Assembly: GCF_910591885.1 (NCBI RefSeq)
Contig: NC_063281.1
Location: forward strand, 12,011,200 to 12,075,199
Reading direction: 5' to 3'
Length of the DNA stretch: 64,000 bases
DNA from: Bombus terrestris
Lineage: Eukaryota; Arthropoda; Insecta; Hymenoptera; Apidae
The translations under genes and the position numbers were made by a program. This document shows, one piece after another, positions 13,777 through 27,417 of this stretch (its first letter is position 1; each line of letters opens with the position of its first letter). Below the pieces are notes generated by a model. That model was given only the letters and a program-made list of their open reading frames with translations, was not told where the DNA came from and did no database searches.

Positions 13777-16700
13777 ATGGAAAAATATGAAGTTTTAAAA
13801 CAAGTGGGCGAGGGATCTTTTGGACAAGTATACAAAGCAAAGAAACGATCTGACGGTGAAATCGTAGCTTTCAAAGTAATCCGAAAGGTAAAGCGATAAA
13901 TATTCGACCAAGTTCATGGTAATGGTTACCTGCTTGGATTCATAATTTTATATGTATTTCTGTTTCGTACAAATAAAATTATATAGCGTGGTAGATCATT
14001 CAAAGAACTAAAGAGTTTGCGTCAAGAATGTGAAATTCAACGTCATCTTCATCATCCAAATATAATACAAATGCTTGATTCATTTGAAACAGAAAATGAG
14101 GTATTGATATAATTTTTGAGAAGCATTTGCAATTATGCATTTCCTGTAGAATACAGCTAATCTTTTCTTTAGATAGTAGTTGTCACTGAGTATGCAGACA
14201 AGGAATTGTATGAGATATTAGGTAAAGCAGGTCGTTTGTCGGAACAAAGGGCACAAGTAATAGCTTGTGATCTTGTGTCTGCACTCTACTACTTGCATTC
14301 CAACAGAGTATTACACAGGTTCGATATTTTACCTGTTAAAATGTTTTCTGATAATAATAAGTTGTTTCTGCTCTAGGGATCTTAAACCACAAAATGTACT
14401 TCTTGAAAGCAATGGAGTTGCAAAGTTGTGTGATTTTGGATTTGCTCGCAGTATGAGTACAGGGACGCATGTATTAACTTCTATAAAGGGAACGCCACTG
14501 TATATGGCTCCAGAACTTATAGAAGAACGCCCTTATGACCATAATGCAGACTTGTGGTGTGTTAATTTTATAGATAACTAGATATGAGAATGTTTAGCAA
14601 AGCACAGTATATATAATACGCATAGCACTTTGTTTCCAGGTCCTTGGGTTGTATTGTGTATGAACTAGTTGTAGGGTCTCCACCTTTTCAAACAACTTCT
14701 ATTCTACATTTAGTCAGATTGATAAGATTTGAAGCGATAAAGTGGCCTGATTACATTTCTCAAAATTGCAAACAATTTTTACAGGTTGTAGCATATTGAT
14801 AAGCTTTAGAAGGTTTTTATTTTTTTCTTGTCCATCAATAATAATTTTATTAGTAGGGTCTGCTACAAAAGGATCCTTCGCAAAGGTTAACTTGGCCAGC
14901 TCTTTTAGATCATCCTTTTGTCAAAAATAGAATAGTAATAGTAGGTGAAATTGGGCCTACACCATTCACTACACCTTTATCTGCAAGTCAGGCTAGAGAG
15001 AAACAAATGCAACTACAGAACTTGGCAGTGCAACCTACCAATCATCAATCAAAGTATATATATATAACACATACGTTACAGTTAAAATCTAACTTTTATC
15101 AAAACTGAGTCTTCTCAGTGAATATTGGACTAACAGATCTTCTTTGTAAATACTGGTTTTAATTAGTTAATTCGAGAATTAATTGTATTTCGTTAATTAG
15201 AACTAGTTGTAATTTCTAGAATTAACTAGTTAATACTGTCATTGAGACAAGAAACCTTTGATAAAACTTAGTTTTGATTGATGAAATCGAGTAGAGACAG
15301 ATCTCTTAAGTAAATAAGAATTTTATATGAATATAATGCAGATTTTTGGAGAAAGCTATTAAAAAGTTACAAGAGCACGAAAGAACAATCGAAGAACGTC
15401 GCCAGAAAACATTTACATCAAATACGCGCTATCCGATACCACACGGATACTGTCAACATCAAATGAACCAATGTTATACTTTACGACATAGCGAACCAAG
15501 CGGAACGGATTCTAGTACTAGTGTCGATGTATTATTAGGAAATCTTAGTTTAAGGGCATCGTTGAAAAGCGACTTACTCTCAGCGGATCATGCATTGTGT
15601 CGAAGTGATTGTCCAAACACTACGAATTCAACAAATAAGCAAACTGTTTTAACGTTTGATCAGATATCAAACGTTAAATTACCGATTCGTTTAAATGAAC
15701 GAAACTCGAAACATCATTCGGAAGAAGAAAAATCGGAAAATAACATTGAACTAAAAAATACCGGTGGTAATAAATTGAATCTTGTGCAGCAGATCGCTCC
15801 TCGAGAAATCGAAACGATTCAATCAGAAAGAGACCATGAAAACGACGAATACGCATATGATCAACAGCTACATTGCCGAAGATACGATTCAGCTAATGCT
15901 GGACTATCATGTAACAGCAGAATACCTGACTGGAATCCGAAGGCTGTCGATAGGCCGATCGAAAACGAAGAATGGATAGCGTTTTTACAACGATCCATGG
16001 AGGAAATTATGGAGGGCGAAGTAGGATCGTTGCTTCAACAAAACTGCGTGTCGGTATTTGTATCACCATTAAGAAATCCAGCAGCCAGTTGTCGCGTTGT
16101 CGAATACGTTGCTTGTCTTTTGTCTTTACCATTCGTTGTATCGGTAACGAAAGATTCTCTCGAGAAGATCACGCAAGTATACTTGGATGTTAGAGTCGTA
16201 CCGAATCTCGTTTACTCTTTGAAACTTTTAATGTCCGAACGTTCCGAGTTCGAACTGGACAAAAAGTCTGAACCGACAAATGCAAACACCAGATCAGCAT
16301 CTACGCTATCCGCGGACGAGTTACAAACTCTAGAATACATGATGCTTGTACTTTGCAGATTAGTTTACAATCGACAGCAATTTCTCACTCAATTCTGCGA
16401 CGCCGTTTACATCGTAAACGGAGTGACGTTGTTACAACAATTGTTGAGTTTGGAAAAAAGAAAAGCACGCGTGGTCGTAGACCTCGTTGCGATTTTAAGC
16501 AACATATTACGTTCTCAACCAGAAAATGCTCATCTTGTGGAAAAAGTTGTATTGCATTCGCATTTATCGGGTAAGTTTGTCGACTCGAAATTCTCATGTT
16601 TTTATTTCTAATCGGCGGAAGACTTTGATTTAGTTTTCCTCCCATTTTAATTATTTCACTTTCTTTTTATTTCTTTTATATCGTTTTTTATTTTTTCGCC

Positions 16701-17125
16701 ATTTCTCTTTTATCGTTTGTAAGTCGATCGTCGTTTCGTCATAATATCAACGAAATATTTTTTCGTTAAAAAGGAAATTCCATAGAGCAGCTCGGTAAAC
16801 TGCTCACGCATCGACAAACGATACTCCGAATGAGAACATGTCAGCTGATTAGACTCTTAGCCAGATTTTCTTGTAGAGCTTTGCAACAAATCTGGTGTAA
16901 GTCTCTGAAGAATCTAGTAGAAAATTTAGTCCTTGACAACGATCAGTGTGTGAGGCTTGTAAGTAATAAAATTACAATTTAAATGAAACAAATAAGAACT
17001 CGGGTCGTCGTCGTCTAAAATATAGGCTCGAGAGTACATACGAAATATACTTTCAGGCCGCCGAAGACGCAGTCAAGGAATTAAAGGAATTGATGTACTA
17101 CAATCAACAAAATCCTGTTACTTGA
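13777..17125 (+). CDS. fu: Serine/threonine kinase Fused (STK36 orthologue)
   Basis: Predicted 791-residue protein kinase of the Hedgehog pathway. In flies it acts downstream of Smoothened with the kinesin-like Cos2; in vertebrates STK36 is needed for motile-cilium central pairs. Exons: 13777-13887, 13987-14100, 14173-14318, 14377-14556, 14640-14784, 14857-15053, 15342-16570, 16774-16958, 17057-17125; all phases close. The kinase domain occupies roughly residues 4-254: glycine loop GEGSFG (11-16), catalytic Lys33 in VAFK, HRDLKPQN with Asp125, DFG at 143-145, and APE ending at 170. All catalytic residues are intact. The rest (residues about 300-791) lacks a simple motif but includes Leu-rich helical stretches, as in Fused. 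Drosophila Fused is 805 residues, so the gene looks complete. The 288-bp sixth intron carries repeat-like inverted and direct repeats. The stop codon is 173 bp from the convergent astacin stop. Confidence 0.92.
15054..15341. repeat. repeat-bearing intron of fused
   Basis: Around 15095-15260 the intron holds imperfect inverted repeats (TTTTATCAAAACTGAG near 15096, with its partial complement near 15257). Palindromic AATTAACTAGTTAAT-type words occur near 15160-15235, and a loose direct repeat, ACAGATCT, at about 15134 and 15296. This looks like the decayed remnant of a small inverted-repeat element. I cannot define ends or a target duplication. Confidence 0.3.
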
Positions 17126-17298
17126 TGCATTTCCTTCTTTGAATATTTTAACATTTATTTTTGTTTGTACTTGACAGCAACAAATTTGCATATTATCTTT
17201 TTTTATCAAATTAAACACGATCCCAACGTTACTATTCATTTTATTATTCAACACAGCGTCAAACTAAATGCTACTATAGCAATTTATTAATTTTGATA

Positions 17299-19012
17299 TT
17301 ACGATCTAGTGAGTAGCCACTCGATAGATATATCATCCGATGAATCATCGCTGTCCGTCGTTTCATTCATTTGCCGTTTGTTACATTCCTCTTTGTACAT
17401 TTCTAGTAACTTCAGTGTATCCTTTCCGCTGAGTCCTTTTCGTTGACCAAGTTCTGTTTCCTCCTTCTGCAGAATACAAACGTTGAGCAAAAAGGAAGGA
17501 TTTCAAATTTTTCCTAAATTTCCCTATCAACTCTCGGGGCAACGTAATAATAATAATCTTTCGCAGTTATGAATATGGAACCTATATCTTCCGTTCTTTT
17601 CCAATAAATACAAGTATTGTCGCGAACTTTTCAATTCGCGAAATTACGCCGATTACTTACTTTCGGTGTAATGGTCGGTTCACCATTTCTTGAAAACGCG
17701 TGAGAACTATAATGCATTACACTCGTATAATCGTAACCAATTCCATAATCTGTGACGGTGCCATTGTCGTATTTATTAAAATTATGCTCCTTGCCTGTAT
17801 AAATCGTAATAACGCGAATAAATTTTGTTTGTCCAACGTGAATTTCGATCCGATCCGCCAATCATCGAAATAATCGACGCGTTACCTGGTTTTATATTTT
17901 CCCAATTTATCGTCACCCACTCGTCACGATCCGCGGCACTCTGTTGATGGTAAAAGCCTAATGCGTGCATCAACTCGTGCACGACCACACCATGATGCAC
18001 GCATCCCGGATTCTGCAAATTCACTACTTGTCCGCGATCGTGCCTACCAACCAAGGACCAACATCCCGACATTTTGCCCTTTATAGTGATATAGTCGGTA
18101 TCTGCCTTTTTATAAGGACGAAAACGTATGCAGGTGTTCTTATGGTATTCCTCTATAGCACCTTCGATTACCTCGATATCTTCTTCATCTATAAAAGTAC
18201 ACATAAATGCGGTGGCATCGTTTATCCCAGCTTTGTTATCGGTATTATCTACTTAACGGGGTACAACGTCTTGACAATTTAAAAAATCGAATCTTCTGTT
18301 CTAATTTTCTTAAAATTTGACTTCAAATCTCAAAGGCTTCTAATTTTCTTCAAATTTCAAGGTAGCATACTCCCTTAACAAAATAATTTACCGAAATCCT
18401 CTTCCTTTATGTAATAGGGTACAACTCCGCCTGGCCAACGAAACACGTTGTTCACCAGACCATTTTTCCCCCCATCTTCCTCCGAATTAAGCATTATATC
18501 TCCTTCGTACAAACCGCTTAATTCCCAAACGTTCTGTTTGTCCTCATTCGTCCATGATTTTATGCGATCAGCTGTCAGCAGTGAATAGAAACAAATAACA
18601 AATCGTGATTTAATTAAAATGAATTTTCCTACTTCTGCCGATCAATTGGGCAGCTTTCTGAGAGAAGGTTCATAAGACAAAATAGCGCATTGAGTAAATT
18701 GCCTCGAACTTTTCGTTTAAATCTTCATTACGTTTGAATTCATAGTTATAACGGCGCTTAAAGTGCCGGCTACTTTCGACCAATGGTGTTTACCACAGAC
18801 CTTATAGATCCTTTTTTCAAAAAGCTTCTCAATTACGATCGTATACCGATGGTTTGATGTTCGTGTCTTTCGTTGAACGTTCCTTCGAATTTCGGCGTTG
18901 GTGGAACAATCTTTCGCTTTGAACCGTAATCAGTAGCTTTCGAATCGACACCAATTGCCACCGTTACGAGGAACAATATAATTGCCGTTTCACTATTTTT
19001 GAACCGAAGCAT
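17299..19012 (-). CDS. Secreted astacin-family zinc metalloprotease
   Basis: Predicted 316-residue M12A metalloprotease precursor, probably secreted. Exons (minus, 5' to 3'): 19012-18847, 18571-18392, 18188-17886, 17794-17661, 17466-17299; phases close. Residues about 1-24 form a signal peptide (MLRFKNSE, then a hydrophobic core). The propeptide carries the inhibitory LYEGDIM motif with Asp80 as aspartate switch, and the mature enzyme should begin near Val95 before RWPGGVVPYYI. Zinc ligands lie in HELMHALGFYH (186-196), with the Met-turn at Met242 and Tyr244 in SVMHY. Four family cysteines are present (135, 158, 178, 289). The C-terminus is short and acidic (DSDDSSDD) with no CUB, EGF or ShK domain, so this is a minimal astacin. 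An upstream ATG at 19165 is in frame but would bury the signal peptide, so I chose 19012. Substrate unknown; digestive or moult-related roles are common in arthropods. Confidence 0.9.
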
Positions 19013-19995
19013 CCTTAGGCCATAAATAGTATGCTCGATCGTAATTTTTCCGTCGCTGCGATCCAACAAAATATCAACTAGAATACATATCGTACGGTAC
19101 AACCGTACTTTTATACGCGAACAGGAACATACGTACTTAAATAAATAGACACGTATGCTGCCCACCCTTCGTGTCTTCCATTATCAAACGTTACTTGGTA
19201 AAACCTGCTCGTAACCGATATGCACCGTCATTTCCGTCGATTAACCCATTAAGGGCTAACATTGCGTTAATCCAACGCTTCATCCGCAACTTTCTTTTTT
19301 CTAGTTTATATTACTGGTAGCGATGAAAATTCATGTCAAAATCAAATGTGTTTCCGGTCTATTCAAAATAATGCTTGCCATTTTCTTCGAAAATAACATA
19401 TCAATGCATATTCATGATAGACGATATCGAGATCGCAAAGAGAATACCAATTTGTTCTCTTATCTTGTTACTTATACATGTAATTAAAAATTATCTCTAT
19501 AACCATTTGAAGAGCATACGGGAAAACATGGTATCATATACATATGTAGGTCAAAATGATTCGGTAGTTAGTCGTGTAATTCGGTATATGGACATGTCAT
19601 CTCGGAATCATTTCGGGCCTTTCTCCCCTGCTCTCGTGCTCTCTTGGTGTATTCTTGTCAGCTTTCGATCTCTGCCTCGATCGCCGTAGCTACTATAATC
19701 ATCGTTATATTCGAAGATAAAAATCAAAGGAATTTCATATTGCTCTGCACGTTCTATCGGCCACGGAAGACTTTCGAACAAAGACATCGTACGATCGGCC
19801 ATCAGAGAGCACGATATTCGGATTCCTAGTTGAAAAACTATTTTCATATTTAATTGGCTCGCAACAGTTCTCGATCATGTTCGAATAGCGGAAAGTGCGT
19901 GGAGAGAACGACAATGTCTCGTGTCGCGTGTCGAAGACAATCACTGGTAAACTTGTAATCACGCTTGAAAATCTTTTCAAAGAGCGATCGAAGCA

Positions 19996-20008
19996 AGGTC
20001 AATGACCA
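19996..20008. promoter_or_regulatory. EcRE-like inverted repeat (12 of 13)
   Basis: AGGTCAATGACCA matches the EcR/USP consensus RGKTCANTGAMCY at all positions but the last. It lies about 1 kb upstream of the astacin start codon and 7.4 kb upstream of CYP306A1. Function is inferred only from the motif; other nuclear receptors can bind similar half-sites. Confidence 0.3.
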
Positions 20009-20846
20009 GCCTGTTCCAGATTCGAGTAGGAGCTCCACATAGCCTAAATTCTAACCGGATTTCTTGGAACCGCAAGCAAGCAGAATGGTTCTTTCGCGTC
20101 TGTTACGATCGGTACACCTTTTTCAAGTAGATACGACGGCTAACGATCGAGTTGCCCGAACATTCGCATTCGTTTCTTTTTCTATTTCTCTCTCGTTTAC
20201 TTCGAATCATTTCTCTGTTTCTGTCCTCGCCTAAAATCGTGATTACTTTTATTTGCACGTCAAACGCGTTGTGCAAATCATCTTGCGATTCTCTGTGCAA
20301 CGTGCTATAACTTGAAACGAATCTAAAAATGTATATAGAAACTATAATGTATTTATTGTAAACATTATCTATGTTTATGGGACATATCCATATTTATAGC
20401 GATAATAACTCACATTAATCTTTCATATTTTGGGATATGAAGTCTTTAAAATAAGTTACATAGAGTGTATGCTTCTAAAAACTAGAGAATATTTGTTTCA
20501 ATGTGTTGAGAAACAATCAATTTGCCAACGGTATAAACAAATATGTACAACAAAAATATATCTCGCACATATGAAATATTAGTTGTGAATATAATAAATA
20601 TGTTTATGATAATGCGTAAACAGAATTAGTTTAAATACGTAATGTTGAAAAAAATACGAGTAAACATCGAGCGTGTTGCAAAAGGATCGTATCTTTCTCG
20701 CGTGTATCCTCGAGAGGTTCTTCGTGAACCACTGACCCACTGGGGCCGACTGGGGACCCACGGAGAAATATCGGCGGGAACGTCTCGCCGCGTCGGGAAC
20801 GTATTTCGGTAGTGTGTACACTGACCAAAAAACCATACTCTTTCAT

Positions 20847-20859
20847 GGTTCACTGACCT
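20847..20859. promoter_or_regulatory. EcRE-like inverted repeat (13 of 13)
   Basis: GGTTCACTGACCT fits the ecdysone response element consensus RGKTCANTGAMCY at every position. Further TGACC half-sites lie at 20733-20738 and 20822-20827, within a GC-richer block unlike its AT-rich flanks. It is about 1.8 kb upstream of astacin and 6.6 kb upstream of CYP306A1. Binding by EcR/USP is inference. Confidence 0.4.
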
Positions 20860-20930
20860 CGTCCAGCCTCTTCGCACTCTATCTTCTTATTTTTCTTTTT
20901 GTCTTTGCCTCGCTACTCGTTACCCCTCTA

Positions 20931-23127
20931 CAGTGGCTGCCGAAAGTATTTGGACACTTCTAGAAACCTTTTCCGAATATATTATGTGTGTTATAGGAAT
21001 TTTAAAATTTTATTAAATTTTGGAATTTTACGATCATATTGGTAAAATTTCAAAGAAAATTGAAAATATACGTACGACGATACCACGTGGACACTGGGTC
21101 GTTATCCAGCGGACCACGCGACATTCTCCGCTTTCCGAACCATTCATTCCTATCTCTAATACGTTTCCTTCTTATTCTCTCTGCGTTTTTCACACCATGA
21201 CTTTAATTTACATACAGTATCGATACGTTTAACGACGATTGGAAATTAAGCACTGCGCAGACTATAACGTCTTTGCGATAACCGAAGATGAGACTAAAAG
21301 ATTCTCTGGAAAAAAAGACGACATTTTACACGTACCAGTCTATTATTAGATAGCTGCAAAAATTAGACAGTTCTGTCATTTCTCTTATTTGTTTGTCACG
21401 TTTCTTTGTGTCCCTCCCTCCCTCCCTCCCTTCTTTTTCCTCCCTCTTTCTTTCCCGCTCTCGATCTCTTTCTCGTCGCCCCTCTATCCCTTCCATTCCC
21501 ATATTCTATCCCCCTTCTCTTTCCCCAACGATACTCGTTCAGGTAACAAGTATTTCCGAGCTCTCGACTCGGTCATACACCTGTGAGAGTGAAAGTGTCC
21601 TCCATCCCCACTAAGAAGCTTTGTACCGTATAGCCACGCTGACGAACAACCAGCCCCGACGCTAGAAGAGACAGCAGAAACGACGTCGCTACCGCTATTA
21701 TCGTCGTCATCGCCTATTGCTACCGCTATCGTCATCGTTCTCGACAAAAGAATATTTTTATCGTGAGAAAACCATCATCTCCGACTTCATTCACTTATTT
21801 TTATTGCTGGGTCTAACTCATCGTCGTCTGGATTCATTTCGATTTGTTTTCGTTTTTCAAAATCTCGTACCGATGAAACATATTGTCAAAGATATGCGAC
21901 ACGTTGATTCGAACGATCGTTGAAGAAAAAGTTGAGTGGCGTGGTAATGTCGATTTTCCTACGTCTTCGCTTTCTTCGCGAGTGTAATTGCACTTCTTTT
22001 TACAGATCGCATATTGCATATCGCGAAGAATTTTAATTCTTTGCTAAGATATAACTTCGAGCGTTAAGTACACGTTGGTACCAGCAACGTGAAAGAGTAA
22101 TCGATTCCTTTCCGCCCTTACTTTTCTCCAAATCGGGCATTTCCATCGTGAAAGTATCAAGGAGAAATAATTAAAGAAAAGAAGGAACGCTACTTCAGGT
22201 AGCGAGTGTGCGTAAAGAAACTGGAGGGTTTAAAGGGAATTAAAGAGAAAGTAAGACGGTAAAGGCAGCAAGTATGCGCTGCCTGTTAGAAATACTCGTA
22301 TAGCGTGTAAAACCATGATGGGTTTAAAAGACATTAAAATGCTTTCATCGATGTATTACCTTGTCGTATCCGATGTATATTACCTTCCGAGGAGAAATTT
22401 CGAAAGGTGCGTTCCATAATTTTTTTTACCGTACTTCTCTACTGGCAATCAGTCGCCAGTCGAAATAATACAGTGTTACAGGGTATAGACGCACGGTAGT
22501 TTGCGATCGAACTGACGTAGGTAATAAACCCAGAAACGCCTGTCGGGGCCAATACACCCACCTTCTTTTATGGGGCAACGAACTCTGTATATACTCTCTG
22601 TATCGTACTGTATCACGAATCACGGTGTCACTCACAACCTATCCTTTATTCGCATACATTAAGTCTGGAGAACCACCACCGATCCATTGATGAATCGTTC
22701 GTAATTCAAATCAGGAAGCTCGTTCTCTGATTTCGTTCAATTCGTTCCAACAGGTTGTTTAATCGAATTATTTCTGATTACATATGGATAAAATATTCCG
22801 CAATTATTTGTCGACACTAGCCGATCGTCGATATATCACGAAGATCAGATTAAGAGGACTAATCTTCCAAAGTGATAGAAATACTACTGATGTTAATACG
22901 ATGATATTTATATAGTAACTGTATGTAATAGCGTATGAATACGATGAATACTAAAATATATTATTGTTATGTTTTTTAATAGCTTAAGGTTATATCCCGG
23001 TGGTTCCATCAGAAAGCAGTAAACGTTGATTCGAATTATTAATTCATCGTTAGTTTGTACTCTAATAAAATTCATATACCGTTACCATAAATCAATTAAA
23101 TTGTCCCGATACTTATGGTCGACAGTG
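20931..23127. mobile_element. possible Tc1/mariner-type element or two relics
   Basis: The left end, at 20931, reads CAGTGGCTGCCGAAAGTATT and is preceded by TA. The right end, at 23127, read on the minus strand, begins CACTGTCGACCATAAGTATC, and is followed by TA. The two termini share the CA(G/C)TG...AAGTAT..GGACA pattern, and the left end is similar over about 65 bp to the ends of the element at 49250-50868. No transposase frame is visible between them; the interior holds CT-rich DNA (21380-21520) and unremarkable sequence. Either a 2.2-kb non-autonomous element or two unrelated solitary ends. Confidence 0.35.
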
Positions 23128-25530
23128 TATGCGACTTTAGGTTCGTTCCATTATCGTAACCGTCAAATTCGTTGAACTTTCTGAAATGCTTCGATATGGT
23201 TTTACGTAATAGGGCGAGCAACGAACTGTTTCTTAATTATCTCCTTTCGCCAAAAATATTTCGTTTGGTTCGTCGGCCCGTCCTGCATCAGATACAGGAC
23301 GATAAAATGGCATGCTTGCGAAGTACGAAAGTCGTGAAAATAGCGTATTAACAAAATTAGCATAAAAGGAGAAAGTCGCGGTCGTTGGCCGCACGACCAC
23401 GTTTGGTTCGACTGTCGAATCTGCGAATTCTCGTGTGAACGGGTCTCGCAACAGAAAGATCGAGATATGGCGACAACGTGCGACCGATCGGACATTCAAA
23501 AAGAAACTGTACTCACACACACAGTCTGAGGAAAAAGAAGGCAGACAACGGGTACGGGACGAGTATCCACTGGGAATAAATCGAATATCAATTTTTTTAT
23601 CTGAACAAAAATGATTCGTCCCCGTGTTTGTCTTTCTCCAGAATAACGAAAGAACAGTCTGGCATCTTTAATTCCTGTTCAATACGTTACGCATGTACTA
23701 TACAATTGCTGTAAGTCTAACTGTAGTGATATTCTAGAAAAATGAAATCGCATTCGACATTATTTTTGTAGAACCATTTAATTTCTATCCGACGATAAAT
23801 CAAGACGTAGATCATTTTCTAGCCTCTAGCCTCTAAGAAGGTCCACAAATTTGGCGAGGATCATTTCCGTTATGAAGACTTTTTCAATTCCTTTTGTCTT
23901 TCTCATCACTCGAATCAGCCACCCTATTCGATTTCCTTCGAGACCAACGTGTTAGCGATAATAGTTTCGTTATATTCTCGATTTACACGGGTACGCATTA
24001 ATAGTCATCGAACCATTAAATGGGAAGGATTTTAAAGAGCATGTGAAACTTACTAGTCAGTCATCGTTTACCTGGTAGTTGATAAATAATTAAAATTGAA
24101 AGGTAGGAGCTGTTGGCTGATCTTGACATATCGCATTACGATGCGACTCGCATACGGGTGAATAAACTTGAGAAATTTATCGAGGAGAAACGATGATCTC
24201 TCGCGAGCAAAGAAAAGGACCCTAACCTTGATAACTGGATCCAGCCAATGACCCCAGTCGATCGTTGCCCCGGTTCTACCTGCTTACCACAAGAATTAGA
24301 GAAAAGAGGTAGATAGACTGGTACCTATGTGCCAATCCTGCATCTTGTTCCACCATTAACCCTCCTTTAAATATGACCACCTCCTACTATAATATTCGTT
24401 TTAACAATGATGATTCTACGTTCACCGAATAGCACAAATAAAGATGAAAAATAAGAATACAAGAAAATAAAAAAATATGAAAAACAGAAAAAGAGAGAAG
24501 GTAAAAAGGAAGGATAGAAGTTTGGGTCGACGAATTATCAAAGTAGTACGATAGGTTGAACGAAAAAGTGAAGGAACAAATAGAGTATATGAATGCAGGG
24601 AAAGGTGAATCGTGGAGGACAGGAAGGATCACGAAGAAAAGCTACGTGGTTCGTCCATGAGGATTGCGATCAGCATAAAGTTCGTTATACCCTTCGAAGA
24701 GAGTTGACAAAAAGTCTACGGTCATCAACCAGCCTTGGAGAAAAATCATTTTATCGAGCTCGGAGTAGTTGTCCTTAGGTTAAATGAAAAATAATAAAAT
24801 TACATTAAAAGGTTGAGCAATTTATCACCGGTGCGAATTCAATTCGAATAGTTCACCTCACACGAAGGAACGAATATGTTGAACTTTTGAAAGAAAGAGG
24901 GATGTACAGAACAGAATAGGTACAATTAAGAAAAATGGAAAAGTTTCGGCAGTAAAGGGATAGCTTCAATATTTAAATTGTACTTATTGGAATAGGAAAG
25001 AAGATATAAATTTCTTATGAAGACTACACGGGAAGAATATAAGCCTTGTTTTATTGATTTTTACGTCACTTTATGATTGAAAGGACGATTGTCGCCAAAC
25101 ATTCAGTTAATAAAACCTAACATATCTACTCTCATTAGCTGTTAATACCCCACTTCGAAACTGCTAGCGATAAAAAATTGAATCTCTTTAAAGTTATCCG
25201 CAAATAAAAGTTCAATGGGGTGAAATTAAAGGTGATATCGAAAGTTAAAGTATTATTATATTTTGTATCTTTAATATAACTTTTTAACTGACCAATGTTT
25301 ACGTAACATTTTGTGCCTGATTATACCCATAGGATATACTGAAAAAGTATAACTGCTAAACCTTGGGACATTCTGGATATCGTAACATGTTACATCTCAG
25401 GAACTTCAATAGTTTTAATTAGCTTATTGTGTTTGATCGAGAGCTTATTGCCAGGGGTAGTAGTAATAGAACCCTTTTCACTCCACTCCACTTTTCCCTC
25501 TACTTTTCCTTCTACTTTTCAAACCAACCC
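23128..25530. other. intergenic DNA, nothing recognised
   Basis: Mixed-composition sequence without supported exons, RNA genes or elements. The longer ORFs near 23202-23520 and 24387-24778 have no family features and are probably chance. Confidence 0.5.
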
Positions 25531-27188
<1,658 letters not shown>

Positions 27189-27190
<2 letters not shown>

Positions 27191-27339
27191 CAGTGTTATC
27201 GTCGATAAATATTCGCTACGTTTTTACGTTAATAATTACGTGAGTATTTGGATACTTCTCAATTATTGCAAATATACAGGATGTCTTTACAATTACGATA
27301 CAACCGAACAAGAAGTAATTTGTTTGCTCTTTGTTACAG
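27189..27339 (+). promoter_or_regulatory. candidate CYP306A1 initiator and leader intron
   Basis: TTCAGTG at 27189-27195 matches the arthropod initiator core. A GTGAGT donor at 27240 and a pyrimidine-rich acceptor ending at 27339 would remove a 100-bp leader intron, so that the second exon carries the start codon at 27418. No TATA box is seen at the expected spacing. This is inference from motifs. Confidence 0.3.
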
Positions 27340-27417
27340 GTAACGCAGCAAACATCGTTTCGGAAGATTCAGTCGAATCGCTCGATGTTTCATCGGTGCT
27401 TCACAAACTGATTCACG

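Larger units (their letters stand above)
19013..20930. other. intergenic region upstream of astacin
   Basis: No supported gene. Notable contents are an ecdysone-response-like palindrome at 19996-20008 and a GC-richer block at about 20700-20880 containing three TGACC half-sites, one forming an exact palindromic match at 20847-20859. ORFs of 60-85 codons in this block overlap on different frames and show no family features. Confidence 0.45.

Noticed and set aside
11651..17125. U12-type introns in the SNRNP48-fused region
   Set aside because: All donors read GTAAGT, GTATGT, GTTAGT or other U2-type sequences; none is ATATCCTT or GTATCCTT.
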